Positions 38,131 through 50,502 of a stretch of DNA of 64,000 bases are shown here, one piece after another. Numbering within the stretch: the first letter of the stretch is position 1; every line of letters starts with the position of its first letter. A program made the position numbers and the translations under genes. The notes beneath the pieces are model-generated. The model did no database searches. It was not told the origin of the DNA and saw only the letters and a program-made list of their open reading frames with translations. Origin of the DNA: Echinarachnius parma (taxonomy: Eukaryota > Echinodermata > Echinoidea > Clypeasteroida > Echinarachniidae); assembly GCA_037951105.1 (NCBI GenBank), contig JBAMJV010002989.1, forward strand, positions 1-64,000, read 5' to 3'.

Positions 38131-38672
38131 TTAAAGGGGTAGTACATTTTTGGTAAGTCTGAGCTTTAGTAACCAAAACCTGCACAATGACATTACAAAC
38201 TAATAGTTATAACTCCACCATGCTCGAAAGGTGTATAAGATTACAAACAACTAAGTGAAAAGCCTGCTATCATTAAAAAAGAGCCATTAAAACCAAAAAG
38301 GGCGCTCTCTAAAAAGTATTGATTTCAACCATTTTTCAAACCAAATGATGCATGTAATATGTTGTTGAAATAATGATTAATAGAGCGATCATCAACAACT
38401 ATTTAAAAACCTCTTTTGAACATTTTTGAAAAAGTGTAAGCATTTTAAAAATTTGTTTAAAAATCATCGAATAAATCTGGGGCCCAGATTTATTCTAATC
38501 GGATATATTTATTGTTATTTCAGCCGTTTCTGAACCGATTTTGATCAAATAAAGTTTATTCTGCCATTAGAATTGTATGCTCTTTCAAATGTTACACTCA
38601 GTTTTTCATTATCTAAACAAAAAATTAATTTCGTGCAGCGCCCTCTATACCAAAACTTAACTACCCCTTTAA
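38131..38672. mobile_element. TIR element, TTAAAGGGGTAGT family (copy 2, opposite orientation)
   Basis: Left TTAAAGGGGTAGTACATTTT, right CAAAACTTAACTACCCCTTTAA. The sequence is the reverse complement of copy 1 with moderate divergence: GTAACCAAAACCTGCACA near the left, TGCAGCGCCCTC near the right. Confidence 0.9.
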
Positions 38673-39103
38673 GTAATGTGTTGGCTAAATTGAGTCGTAC
38701 ACACCATCCCTTTGATCGGATCTTTATTTATGTGATGTCAGCATTTCGGATAATAGTTAAATCAGATTTTGGAATATTTATCAGCAATATGAGAGAGCTT
38801 AATATGGTTTCTACAAGAATCGCAGACTTTAAACATGACTATCTCCGAATAACAAAAAGGTGACGTATAAAAGCCCTTCTCATTTTCAGATAACAAGTCG
38901 GAGAAAGGTCGGTCAATAAAGAGGTGAAAGTATCATGGTTTGCCGGGAGGATATGTTGAGGGGATGGTCAGCTGAGTATATGAATTGTGATATTCCTTGA
39001 TTTTTATGAAAAAAATAAGTATGATTCGGAATGAGTTGCTGCGCAAAAAACAATACTACTGACCGTATAATATGAAGGTTATAATACGTAGTGTATATTT
39101 GAA

Positions 39104-39324
39104 GAGCTTAATTCCAAAAGACGCAAATCAACTTTTGAAACATTGGAGAAAACGTACACATACCTATGGGAATATGAAATTGGAACGGTCCCACATTTTG
39201 ATTTTGATTGTATAATTTTTCCTAAAAACTTGATTTTATGGATTGCTGAGTAAATTATTATTGTACTGATATCGATATATTAATTTGATGGAAAGTGGAT
39301 TTAGCGCCTCTTGGAATTAAGCTC
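39104..39324. mobile_element. MITE, GAGCTTAGTTCC family
   Basis: Left GAGCTTAATTCCAAAAGACG, right CGCCTCTTGGAATTAAGCTC; about 221 bases, just left of the 5-kb duplication. Confidence 0.85.
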
Positions 39325-39658
39325 TTAATTTATACTGCTTTATGTGTTGTCTGTCGACGCTCGTGGCGCTTTAAAGAGAGAGAGAGAGAAGAAAAAACTG
39401 GGGGGAAATGAATAAGTATGTCAGAAATTAAATTCTCTATAAAGAGGTGGTGAAATCGCAATGGGGAGGATTAGGTGATGAGAAGAGGACACATTTCGAA
39501 CTTCTGATTAGTTTGATGTCCATTTCAATAAAGCATCGACAGGCCCTCGCATCCACTATACACTTATACATTTAAATTGTTATTTCATAATTCTGTTTGT
39601 TTTGTAATGCTCATTTCATTTTTATTTTAAGAGATGTGAAATCAACAACGATGGAACG

Positions 39659-40740
39659 CAGGGGTGTCGATCCGTTTTTGAGATTGGGGGGGCGAAATTT
39701 GAAAAAATTTCCAGAGTGACCACTGAGAGAGCTAAAAGCCCCACATTGGCATGCCCGGAAGTTTTATTATGCGCTCATTGAAAGTGATGGCTCGAAGACC
39801 TGACTTTGGGGGGCACCCACATTTGGGGACAATAATGGGGGTCCAGGGGGCGGAGCCCCCGGAAGCTTTTAGATTTCAGACATTTGCTCCTAGCATGGGT
39901 GTTAAAATTGTATAAAATAGTGAACCTACTCATAACGTATTTTTAAATGGCATAGCGAGGAAAAGACTGAGCCTTGCATGAGATGGATCCACGTGATCAT
40001 ACTATAGAGCCATCGATATAGTCTAGGGCATTGGGCTCCCATGAAACTAAGCAAGGGCGGCAACAATTTCTCAAAAGTGTAGGGGAGACATTGCGAGGAA
40101 GCGAAGCGACCGAGCGGGGGAGAGTGTGGGAGGGGGTGTCCCCCTCCCACAGTAGGGAGCTTTGGTATTTTTGGGCGTGAAATTGTGCGATTTGGTGCAC
40201 ACCTGAGACAGAAATTTCACGTAATATAAAGTATATAGGTATGGAACCAAACATACATAATGACAAAGGGAGTGGGACAATCTGCTCCTTTTTCAAATGT
40301 GGGGGGACATGATATTCCAATTTGATTTGCGTTCAGCGCATATGTACCGAGATTATTTTATTTTCTGTGACGGTGTGCTATCTATAGACGAGGGTTTAAT
40401 AAACTTCGTTTGAGGTGTGCGTTTGAGAAATTACGCTGCCCAACACATTTCAAAAGGTGAGTTCCCGCAACCCAAATGAAACTTGCAATATGAGAAACTG
40501 TATGCGCGCGAAGCGCGCGGCAAAAAAGAGATTTACAGTCCTTTTCAAACTAAAAAACGGCTATTTTGAAGATTAATTATTGATAAATGTGTCTTTCCCC
40601 TCTTTGGCATTATATCACTCGATTTTTTTTCTTCCTCATTTTCGGAATTATTGGGGGGGCGAAATGATATGTTCGCCCCCCCAATATTTTCATTGGGGGG
40701 GGCGACCGCCCCCCCTGCCCCCCCAGGATCGACACCCCTG
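39659..40740. mobile_element. Non-autonomous hAT-like DNA transposon (copy 1)
   Basis: TIRs CAGGGGTGTCGATCC and GGATCGACACCCCTG bound 1,082 bases. The flanks carry a perfect 8-bp target-site duplication, ATGGAACG, at 39651-39658 and 40741-40748. CAGGG ends with an 8-bp duplication are typical of hAT. No transposase frame was found. An inner segment (GCGAAGCGACCGAGCG, then GTGTCCCCCTCCCACAGTAG) recurs inverted in XDH intron 4 at 54170-54290 and 55080-55210. Confidence 0.9.
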
Positions 40741-41892
40741 ATGGAACGAAACTTACAGAGAGGGGGAACAAAGGGAGACAAACAAATACAGAAAATAACG
40801 TTTTTGCCCCCTGACATTCCATGAATTTTAATTTTCATAGAACCATGACGTTCTTGGAAATGTGACAAACTCATTTACAAAATATCATAAGCTATTCTAA
40901 GAATTAGCGTTGTTGAACTTGTGATCACAATACACATATTGTAGAACATGTATACCATACCAAATTAATTTGTGTCAAACGGTGATACTTGACAAAAATT
41001 CCTCTGCGAATATAAATTATAGTTGTCCATCAACAAACTGATTAAATTGTAGCGATTTGGTTGTATAAAAAGGATGTTATTTTGTACTTGAGACCACAAG
41101 TACAGTATAGTTATACTTCAATCATCGTTAGGCTTACAAGTCGGGGGTCTACGAGTGATTACCAATGTTTATTCGATAAACTCGGGTAGATATGTGGGAT
41201 GCGGCCTATAGGGATCATCGACCTGAATCCGGCTAGGCCAGCTCCTGCGGTCGTTACATTACCGGCTGCTGGGTTCTCATTTGCCAAAAAGTTTGATTTA
41301 CTTTGACAATTTAACCTTGTTTAATTTCATGTCCCTCGTTGTAATCAATACAATGCAGCACTTGAATAGCATTTGTAAACATGAATTTTAAGATAATGTT
41401 GTAGTTTGAGTTTGACGCAACATGACGCAATTTTGATAACGTTTATATGGTTGTGTAGATACTAAATTTTTCGGCGTCTCAATTTTTGCAAAGAATATCC
41501 AATATAACTCACACGCAATTTCCACGGAATGGAATTGTATAGGGTACTTTTAATTCTGCTCCGTTTCAGATGTCTGCTTGTTCGACCGTGCCCATTTCGT
41601 TGCTTCATGTATACTCTCCGTTTCGCCCGATTTTGGTCGGATATGAAGGAGAAACGGCGCCGTGGGACTAAGCCAAGCCGAATAAAGCACGTGTCCTACG
41701 ACTTACGCGGTAATATTTTACAAGATAGTAACAAATGGGAACGTGCCCCAAGATGCCCGCTCGATATAGGAATATACCTGTCCATCATCGCCATCATTAT
41801 ATCGCGACCAGGAACTCCAGCTTCGGGGCTTACGGAGATGTAATTGGATTGCGAATGCCACCACGCAATAAACTCATTAAAGAGATACCAAA

Positions 41893-42084
41893 TGAAGAGT
41901 TAACAGTAGGCCTATCAGTACATTAGTGAGCTAGGTAGCTTTCTAAAACTAAACATTTTAGGACAAATAACACCAAAAAATGAAAACAAATTATAATCTC
42001 ATATGCATGTGTACAATGTAGGAGAAAGAAACCCGCTTTTCTCCAAACCTGAAAGTGGATTTAGCGTCTTTTTTAATTGAACTC
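41893..42084. mobile_element. MITE, GAGCTTAGTTC family, left TIR deleted
   Basis: Same as 46873-47104 but missing 44 bases. Copy 1 runs AATGAAGAG straight into TTAACAGTAGG; in copy 2 the deleted segment is flanked by GAG on both sides, a microhomology deletion signature. Confidence 0.8.
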
Positions 42085-42504
42085 TTCAAATACTCTTCAA
42101 TAAGACTTTCAAATAGATTATTGCTGTTTTTTGAACGAACCATTTCCCCCATGGTGAATTGTAACTACTGTGCAATTATTTTCACAGCAATAATCCTGAA
42201 TCATGATGCACGAAACCTCAACATTTTTGTTTATTGAGAGGACTACAGTATTATTCAGAATATTGTAACGTGTTACGTTTTTTGTTTTGCCTATTCAAGC
42301 TGTTATAGCGTGCTAAAAGATATAAAGGAATATATTACATTCTTTGGCTATTTGTCCGTGTTTTAAAACCCTTGACGGCACATCAGTACCGTCGGCTTGT
42401 TTACCAAAATAATGGATTATTAATGACAGCGTTGGGACAAGGCAGTTATTCATTCATGACACCGAGATTTGTTGGTTTTTAATTCTCCGTTCTCTGTCTA
42501 TCTA

Positions 42505-42755
42505 AAGGACCGGTCACATATCACCGGATAGCGTAAATGGATGCCCGACGGAGGATAAAATCCGTTCGTCTCCGTTTGTATACGCGTTTTATTTCTTGTT
42601 CGTTTCTTGTCAGGCGATGTAAGTTGTGCTGTCCGGCGGAATGTTTTGTGCATGAAGCAACGGAGACGACGTTCACCACCGGATAATTTGATTTCGCAAA
42701 TGTTCCATTCGTTGGGCATCCGTTTACGCTATCCGGTAATATGTGACCGGGCCTT
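42505..42755. mobile_element. MITE, AAGGCCCGGTCACAT family, in duplication copy 1
   Basis: Left AAGGACCGGTCACATATCAC then CGGATAGCGTAAATGGATGC, right GCATCCGTTTACGCTATCCG then GTAATATGTGACCGGGCCTT; TIRs about 45 bases, element 251 bases. Duplicated at 47525-47775. Confidence 0.9.
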
Positions 42756-44240
42756 AACTCTCCCTCGGTGTAAAAGAAGCAGTTAATATGTGTTTGCAAG
42801 CACTTTGGGGGATTTTTAAAAATTCATTCTATCTTTGATTCATGAAAGGCCTCTGGCTGGAGAGATTGGTGAGAGGAAATTCAGGATTATTAATATATAC
42901 CAAAACAGAGGATAAATACAATGTATCTACTTTTACCATGCATACACTGCAGAGGGTGTTTGGAAAATATTATAGTGATACATTGTATACACTATTACTC
43001 AATCAATTGCATAAAATCAATTTAGGCACATTCAAATGTCGAGAAATTATTACAAATAAAGCACTCAGCTACCAATCTTGTGATTATGGCATTTATCATT
43101 AGAACATGCATGCATGGCATGACCATGCGGTGTTTGTGTTGCTTTCTTTAAATTAAATAGATTTTTAATAAACTATCTTAATAACGAGCTCCTGGCATTC
43201 CAGGTAATATATTTTGCAACTTTAGTACATAAAAAAAAAGGTACATTATTGTGACGTTCCTTAATAATGTATATGCTTTTTCCAAATTCTAACAAAATCA
43301 CTCGGACCTTCCACAATTGTCATGTGTCCAGGGGGTAATTGTCTTGGGGGTACAGGCCAGGGAGATGCGTAGGGTGCGTTGGGTACGCACCCCTCTCCCT
43401 CCCCCCCCCCCCCCCAAAAAAAAAAAAAACAACAAAAAAAAAACAACAATTAAAAACAATCAGAACGGTCCACTTTTCGTCGGTCTCAAGTCCACTTTGT
43501 ATCGGTCTCCACCATCCAAACCAGTGGTCTAGGGCAACGTTGTGTCTTGCTGGCAACCCCCCCCCCCCCCCCTCCCTCCCCCACTTACTTGGTCTCGGCC
43601 TCAAACATTTCAAAATGCCATATGTATCACTAGGAGCTGCAGCAGTTGAGCGTAAGAAGATAAATTAATCTAACATCATATCGTTTTAGTTTTCAATATT
43701 GTTTTCAGATGGGAATCAAACAGCGGCACTGTTTAATACTGTATTGGTTTTCAAACCACAGCAAATAATGCAATCATACAACAAAGAGTGTAAATTGAGA
43801 AAACATTTTGTTTTATTTGTTTACAAGCGAGTAATATAAAAGGTAAATGTGATAAAATTCGTATATACTTTAGAGGACTGCCATCTCACATCCTTTGGGT
43901 AGAAGAATCCCTGCATTCTGATTGGTCAATTAGCATGTAAAAGTTTTTTACTGATACATGGCTCACTTTAGTTTGATTTGCATTTTTTTTCCCGCTTATT
44001 TTATAAAAAACTAATGCCGCACAGGGGTATTTTGTGGATTTAAAAAAAAAAAAAAAAAATTTCATTAAAAAAAATATTTCTGTTAAAATTGATAATTTTT
44101 TTTTATTTCATCTAAAAAAAAATTAAAAAAATTTTAATCTGATTTTTTTTTTCCATTTTTGATTTTTAAATTAATATAAAAAAAATTGTATAATTAAAAA
44201 AAAAAAAAAAAATTAAAATGTGAAATCAAATTTTTTCCCA

Positions 44241-44330
44241 GCCATGGGTCGGTACTTTTGCAGCCATGGGTCGGTACTTTTTAAGCCATGGGTCGGTACT
44301 TTTTAAGCCATGGGTCGGTAAATTTAGCCA
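44241..44330 (+). repeat. 22-24-bp tandem repeat (GCCATGGGTCGGTACTTTTT), 4 units; repeated at 49257-49345
   Basis: Four consecutive GCCATGGGTCGGTA units after an A/T-rich block (44040-44215). The same array ends duplication copy 2. Confidence 0.9.
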
Positions 44331-44633
44331 ATTTAGCCATTACTGGGAAAAAGAGAGAGAGAGAAGAAAAAACTGGGGGGAAATGAATAAGTATGTCAGA
44401 AATTAAATTCTCTATAAAGAGGTGGTGAAATCGCAATGGGGAGGATTAGGTGATGAGAAGAGGACACATTTCGAACTTCTGATTAGTTTGATGTCCATTT
44501 CAATAAAGCATCGACAGGCCCTCGCATCCACTATACACTTATACATTTAAATTGTTATTTCATAATTCTGTTTGTTTTGTAATGCTCATTTCATTTTTAT
44601 TTTAAGAGATGTGAAATCAACAACGATGGAACG

Positions 44634-45716
44634 CAGGGGTGTCGATCCGTTTTTGAGATTGGGGGGGCGAAATTTGAAAAAATTTCCAGAGTGACCACTG
44701 AGAGAGCTAAAAGCCCCACATTGGCATGCCCGGAAGTTTTATTATGCGCTCATTGAAAGTGATGGCTCGAAGACCTGACTTTGGGGGGCACCCACATTTG
44801 GGGACAATAATGGGGGTCCAGGGGGCGGAGCCCCCGGAAGCTTTTAGATTTCAGACATTTGCTCCTAGCATGGGTGTTAAAATTGTATAAAATAGTGAAC
44901 CTACTCATAACGTATTTTTAAATGGCATAGCGAGGAAAAGACTGAGCCTTGCATGAGATGGATCCACGTGATCATACTATAGAGCCATCGATATAGTCTA
45001 GGGCATTGGGCTCCCATGAAACTAAGCAAGGGCGGCAACAATTTCTCAAAAGTGTAGGGGAGACATTGCGAGGAAGCGAAGCGACCGAGCGGGGGAGAGT
45101 GTGGGAGGGGGTGTCCCCCTCCCACAGTAGGGAGCTTTGGTATTTTTGGGCGTGAAATTGTGCGATTTGGTGCACACCTGAGACAGAAATTTCACGTAAT
45201 ATAAAGTATATAGGTATGGAACCAAACATACATAATGACAAAGGGAGTGGGACAATCTGCTCCTTTTTCAAATGTGGGGGGACATGATATTCCAATTTGA
45301 TTTGCGTTCAGCGCATATGTACCGAGATTATTTTATTTTCTGTGACGGTGTGCTATCTATAGACGAGGGTTTAATAAACTTCGTTTGAGGTGTGCGTTTG
45401 AGAAATTACGCTGCCCAACACATTTCAAAAGGTGAGTTCCCGCAACCCAAATGAAACTTGCAATATGAGAAACTGTATGCGCGCGAAGCGCGCGGCAAAA
45501 AAGAGATTTACAGTCCTTTTCAAACTAAAAAACGGCTATTTTGAAGATTAATTATTGATAAATGTGTCTTTCCCCTCTTTGGCATTATATCACTCGATTT
45601 TTTTTCTTCCTCATTTTCGGAATTATTGGGGGGGCGAAATGATATGTTCGCCCCCCCAATATTTTCATTGGGGGGGGGCGACCGCCCCCCCTGCCCCCCC
45701 AGGATCGACACCCCTG
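44634..45716. mobile_element. Non-autonomous hAT-like DNA transposon (copy 2)
   Basis: Duplicate of the 39659-40740 element carried by the 5-kb tandem duplication, with the same TIRs and ATGGAACG at 44626-44633 and 45717-45724. One extra G in the G run accounts for the 1-base length difference. Confidence 0.9.
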
Positions 45717-46872
45717 ATGGAACGAAACTTACAGAGAGGGGGAACAAAGGGAGACAAACAAATACAGAAAATAACGTTTTTGCCCCCTGACATTCCATGA
45801 ATTTTAATTTTCATAGAACCATGACGTTCTTGGAAATGTGACAAACTCATTTACAAAATATCATAAGCTATTCTAAGAATTAGCGTTGTTGAACTTGTGA
45901 TCACAATACACATATTGTAGAACATGTATACCATACCAAATTAATTTGTGTCAAACGGTGATACTTGACAAAAATTCCTCTGCGAATATAAATTATAGTT
46001 GTCCATCAACAAACTGATTAAATTGTAGCGATTTGGTTGTATAAAAAGGATGTTATTTTGTACTTGAGACCACAAGTACAGTATAGTTATACTTCAATCA
46101 TCGTTAGGCTTACAAGTCGGGGGTCTACGAGTGATTACCAATGTTTATTCGATAAACTCGGGTAGATATGTGGGATGCGGCCTATAGGGATCATCGACCT
46201 GAATCCGGCTAGGCCAGCTCCTGCGGTCGTTACATTACCGGCTGCTGGGTTCTCATTTGCCAAAAAGTTTGATTTACTTTGACAATTTAACCTTGTTTAA
46301 TTTCATGTCCCTCGTTGTAATCAATACAATGCAGCACTTGAATAGCATTTGTAAACATGAATTTTAAGATAATGTTGTAGTTTGAGTTTGACGCAACATG
46401 ACGCAATTTTGATAACGTTTATATGGTTGTGTAGATACTAAATTTTTCGGCGTCTCAATTTTTGCAAAGAATATCCAATATAACTCACACGCAATTTCCA
46501 CGGAATGGAATTGTATAGGGTACTTTTAATTCTGCTCCGTTTCAGATGTCTGCTTGTTCGACCGTGCCCATTTCGTTGCTTCATGTATACTCTCCGTTTC
46601 GCCCGATTTTGGTCGGATATGAAGGAGAAACGGCGCCGTGGGACTAAGCCAAGCCGAATAAAGCACGTGTCCTACGACTTACGCGGTAATATTTTACAAG
46701 ATAGTAACAAATGGGAACGTGCCCCAAGATGCCCGCTCGATATAGGAATATACCTGTCCATCATCGCCATCATTATATCGCGACCAGGAACTCCAGCTTC
46801 GGGGCTTACGGAGATGTAATTGGATTGCGAATGCCACCACGCAATAAACTCATTAAAGAGATACCAAATGAA

Positions 46873-47104
46873 GAGCTTAGTTCTAGAAGGCGCCTATTCC
46901 ACTTTCCATACAAGTTGAGTTAACAGTAGGCCTATCAGTACATTAGTGAGCTAGGTAGCTTTCTAAAACTAAACATTTTAGGACAAATAACACCAAAAAA
47001 TGAAAACAAATTATAATCTCATATGCATGTGTACAATGTAGGAGAAAGAAACCCGCTTTTCTCCAAACCTGAAAGTGGATTTAGCGTCTTTTTTAATTGA
47101 ACTC
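46873..47104. mobile_element. MITE, GAGCTTAGTTC family, complete in duplication copy 2
   Basis: Left GAGCTTAGTTCTAGAAGGCG followed by TTCCACTTTCC, right GGATTTAGCGTC..TTGAACTC. About 232 bases. The counterpart in copy 1 (about 41893-42084) lacks the left 44 bases. Confidence 0.8.
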
Positions 47105-47524
47105 TTCAAATACTCTTCAATAAGACTTTCAAATAGATTATTGCTGTTTTTTGAACGAACCATTTCCCCCATGGTGAATTGTAACTACTGTGCAATTATT
47201 TTCACAGCAATAATCCTGAATCATGATGCACGAAACCTCAACATTTTTGTTTATTGAGAGGACTACAGTATTATTCAGAATATTGTAACGTGTTACGTTT
47301 TTTGTTTTGCCTATTCAAGCTGTTATAGCGTGCTAAAAGATATAAAGGAATATATTACATTCTTTGGCTATCTGTCCGTGTTTTAAAACCCTTGACGGCA
47401 CATCAGTACCGTCGGCTTGTTTACCAAAATAATGGATTATTAATGACAGCGTTGGGACAAGGCAGTTATTCATTCATGACACCGAGATTTGTTGGTTTTT
47501 AATTCTCCGTTCTCTGTCTATCTA

Positions 47525-47775
47525 AAGGACCGGTCACATATCACCGGATAGCGTAAATGGATGCCCGACGGAGGATAAAATCCGTTCGTCTCCGTTTGTA
47601 TACGCGTTTTATTTCTTGTTCGTTTCTTGTCAGGCGATGTAAGTTGTGCTGTCCGGCGGAATGTTTTGTGCATGAAGCAACGGAGACGACGTTCACCACC
47701 GGATAATTTGATTTCGCAAATGTTCCATTCGTTGGGCATCCGTTTACGCTATCCGGTAATATGTGACCGGGCCTT
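47525..47775. mobile_element. MITE, AAGGCCCGGTCACAT family, in duplication copy 2
   Basis: Copy of 42505-42755 carried by the tandem duplication; no difference noticed. Confidence 0.9.
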
Positions 47776-49418
47776 AACTCTCCCTCGGTGTAAAAGAAGC
47801 AGTTAATATGTGTTTGCAAGCACTTTGGGGGATTTTTAAAAATTCATTCTATCTTTGATTCATGAAAGGCCTCTGGCTGGAGAGATTGGTGAGAGGAAAT
47901 TCAGGATTATTAATATATACCAAAACAGAGGATAAATACAATGTATCTACTTTTACCATGCATACACTGCAGAGGGTGTTTGGAAAATATTATAGTGATA
48001 CATTGTATACACTATTACTCAATCAATTGCATAAAATCAATTTAGGCACATTCAAATGTCGAGAAATTATTACAAATAAAGCACTCAGCTACCAATCTTG
48101 TGATTATGGCATTTATCATTAGAACATGCATGCATGGCATGACCATGCGGTGTTTGTGTTGCTTTCTTTAAATTAAATAGATTTTTAATAAACTATCTTA
48201 ATAACGAGCTCCTGGCATTCCAGGTAATATATTTTGCAACTTTAGTACATAAAAAAAAAGGTACATTATTGTGACGTTCCTTAATAATGTATATGCTTTT
48301 TCCAAATTCTAACAAAATCACTCGGACCTTCCACAATTGTCATGTGTCCAGGGGGTAATTGTCTTGGGGGTACAGGCCAGGGAGATGCGTAGGGTGCGTT
48401 GGGTACGCACCCCTCTCCCTCCCCCCCCCCCAAAAAAAAAAAAAAAACAACAAAAAAAAAACAACAATTAAAAACAATCAGAACGGTCCACTTTTCGTCG
48501 GTCTCAAGTCCACTTTGTATCGGTCTCCACCATCCAAACCAGTGGTCTAGGGCAACGTTGTGTCTTGCTGGCAACCCCCCCCCCCCCCCTCCCTCCCCCA
48601 CTTACTTGGTCTCGGCCTCAAACATTTCAAAATGCCATATGTATCACTAGGAGCTGCAGCAGTTGAGCGTAAGAAGATAAATTAATCTAACATCATATCG
48701 TTTTAGTTTTCAATATTGTTTTCAGATGGGAATCAAACAGCGGCACTGTTTAATACTGTATTGGTTTTCAAACCACAGCAAATAATGCAATCATACAACA
48801 AAGAGTGTAAATTGAGAAAACATTTTGTTTTATTTGTTTACAAGCGAGTAATATAAAAGGTAAATGTGATAAAATTCGTATATACTTTAGAGGACTGCCA
48901 TCTCACATCCTTTGGGTAGAAGAATCCCTGCATTCTGATTGGTCAATTAGCATGTAAAAGTTTTTTACTGATACATGGCTCACTTTAGTTTGATTTGCAT
49001 TTTTTTTCCCGCTTATTTTATAAAAAACTAATGCCGCACAGGGGTATTTTGTGGATTTAAAAAAAAAAAAAAAAAATTTCATTAAAAAAAATATTTCTGT
49101 TAAAATTGATAATTTTTTTTAATTTCATCTAAAAAAAAATTAAAAAAATTTTAATCTGATTTTTTTTTTCCATTTTTGATTTTTAAATTAATATAAAAAA
49201 AATTGTATAATTAAAAAAAAAAAAAAAAATTAAAATGTGAAATCAAATTTTTTCCCAGCCATGGGTCGGTACTTTTGCAGCCATGGGTCGGTACTTTTTA
49301 AGCCATGGGTCGGTACTTTTTAAGCCATGGGTCGGTAAATTTAGCCAATTTAGCCATTACTGGGAAAAAGTCTGATTTTCACATTTTTTCGCGCCCATTT
49401 TATAAAACAAATGCTGCA

Positions 49419-49565
49419 CAGGCATATTTCGTGGATCGGTAAGAATTGTATGCACTCTTTTAACTTTGGAAATGGTCTAAAACCCACTCGCTGCGCTCGT
49501 GGGTTTAAACCATACCAAAGTTAAACTCGTGCATCCAATTCGTACCGATCCACTCATGCCTGTGC
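49419..49565. repeat. About 145-bp imperfect palindrome just right of the 5-kb duplication
   Basis: Left arm ACAGGCATATTTCGTGGATC, GGTAAGAATTGTATGCAC, AACTTTGG, AAACCCAC; right arm GTGGGTTTAAACCATACCAA, GTGCATCCAATTCGTACC, GATCCACTCATGCCTGT. The loop is TCGCTGCGCTC. Confidence 0.85.
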
Positions 49566-50337
49566 ATCATTTGTATAATGATGGGGCCCTAGCACGGGCG
49601 TAGCGAGTTACGTAATACTTATTCAACTGGGGGGAATGAATGAATAGATCATCCAGATGAATGGGTATCAATGACATGTCTACGCACGTGGACCCTAGGA
49701 TTGTGACTTTTTTTATACCGACCCTTCTTTATAACTTTCTAGTACTTAGCTGGGCTGTTTTGGCGCCAGACGCACAAAAGCTCGTTGCGTGTGCATGTCC
49801 GTGAGTGTGTTTGTGTATGTTCAGGCATTACACGGTTGACCGCATCTCGACACACCCATGCCCACTGGTCAGTTATAACACGCGGGCTATAATGTATACA
49901 GCGGACTGCATACGTCACATTGAAATAAGGAAAATTGTTATATTTTTGTATATAAAAGTAATATTCATAATAAGGTAGGAGAAAAGGAAAAAAAATGAAA
50001 TATCGCAATATTTTTAGCGGTGCCATATAAATAATTTGTTGATGATATATAAAATTGTATAATACTTTTAAAATATGTGAAGATGAAATCAATAGAAAAG
50101 CAATTGGCAACAATAGTCAGATTTGACTGATTGCCACCAAACTAAACAACAACAACAGTGGCGTAGAAGTGGGAGCGAAGCGACCTATCCCATGGGCGTG
50201 AAACTCAAGGGTGGGAGGGTGTGTGAGGGGGTTACGGTGATGTCCGTTCTATGCCCGGTAGCTGCCCTGTACTTGTCTGATAATCGTGCGTTTTTTGTAC
50301 GTTAAATCCATTCCATATCCGTTTGTAGGACACTTCG

Positions 50338-50441
50338 AGCAGCAACGGAGACGACGTTCGTCACCGAATAATTTTATTTCGCAAATTTTATATTCGTTCG
50401 GCATACGTTTTTCCAATCCGGTTGGATGTGACCGGGCCTTA
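50338..50441 (+). repeat. Half MITE of the GGCCCGGTCACAT family, upstream of XDH exon 1
   Basis: Shares the right half of the complete element at 42505-42755 (GCAACGGAGACGACGTTC and the terminal GTGACCGGGCCTT). It ends 61 bases before the first possible XDH start codon, so it lies in the promoter or 5' UTR. The left TIR was not found. Confidence 0.75.
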
Positions 50442-50502
50442 TGCTGCTGACCTGCATGCACTGTGCAGCAGTACAACAGTGAGCTCAATAGTTCATAATT
50501 AT

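Larger units (their letters stand above)
39376..44350 (+). repeat. Segmental tandem duplication, copy 1 (about 4,975 bp)
   Basis: Runs from the GA repeat before GAAAAAACTGGGGGG to TAGCCATTACTGGGAAAAAG. It is repeated head-to-tail by the next 5,020 bases with very few differences. Contents: hAT-like element (39659-40740), a MITE remnant with a deleted left TIR (about 41893-42084), a GGCCCGGTCACAT MITE (42505-42755), C and A runs near 43400, an A/T-rich block and a short tandem repeat (44241-44330). No gene was recognised in it. A 104-codon frame at 41529-41843 has no family resemblance. Confidence 0.95.
44351..49370 (+). repeat. Segmental tandem duplication, copy 2 (about 5,020 bp)
   Basis: Direct second copy. 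The offset is 4,975 bases at the left, 4,976 after one extra G near 45670, and 5,020 after a 44-base segment at about 46876-46919 absent from copy 1. Other differences seen are homopolymer lengths near 43400/48420 and single bases (for example 42351 T versus 47371 C). Divergence is well under 1 percent by eye. Confidence 0.95.

Noticed and set aside
39997..40320. Minus-strand 107-codon frame, repeated at 44972-45295
   Set aside because: Lies wholly inside the hAT-like element, has no transposase-like residues and reads through low-complexity C/G stretches.
41529..41843. 104-codon frame, present again at 46505-46819
   Set aside because: Preserved in both copies only because the duplication is nearly identical; no domain, no supporting neighbours, and no sign of coding constraint can be read.
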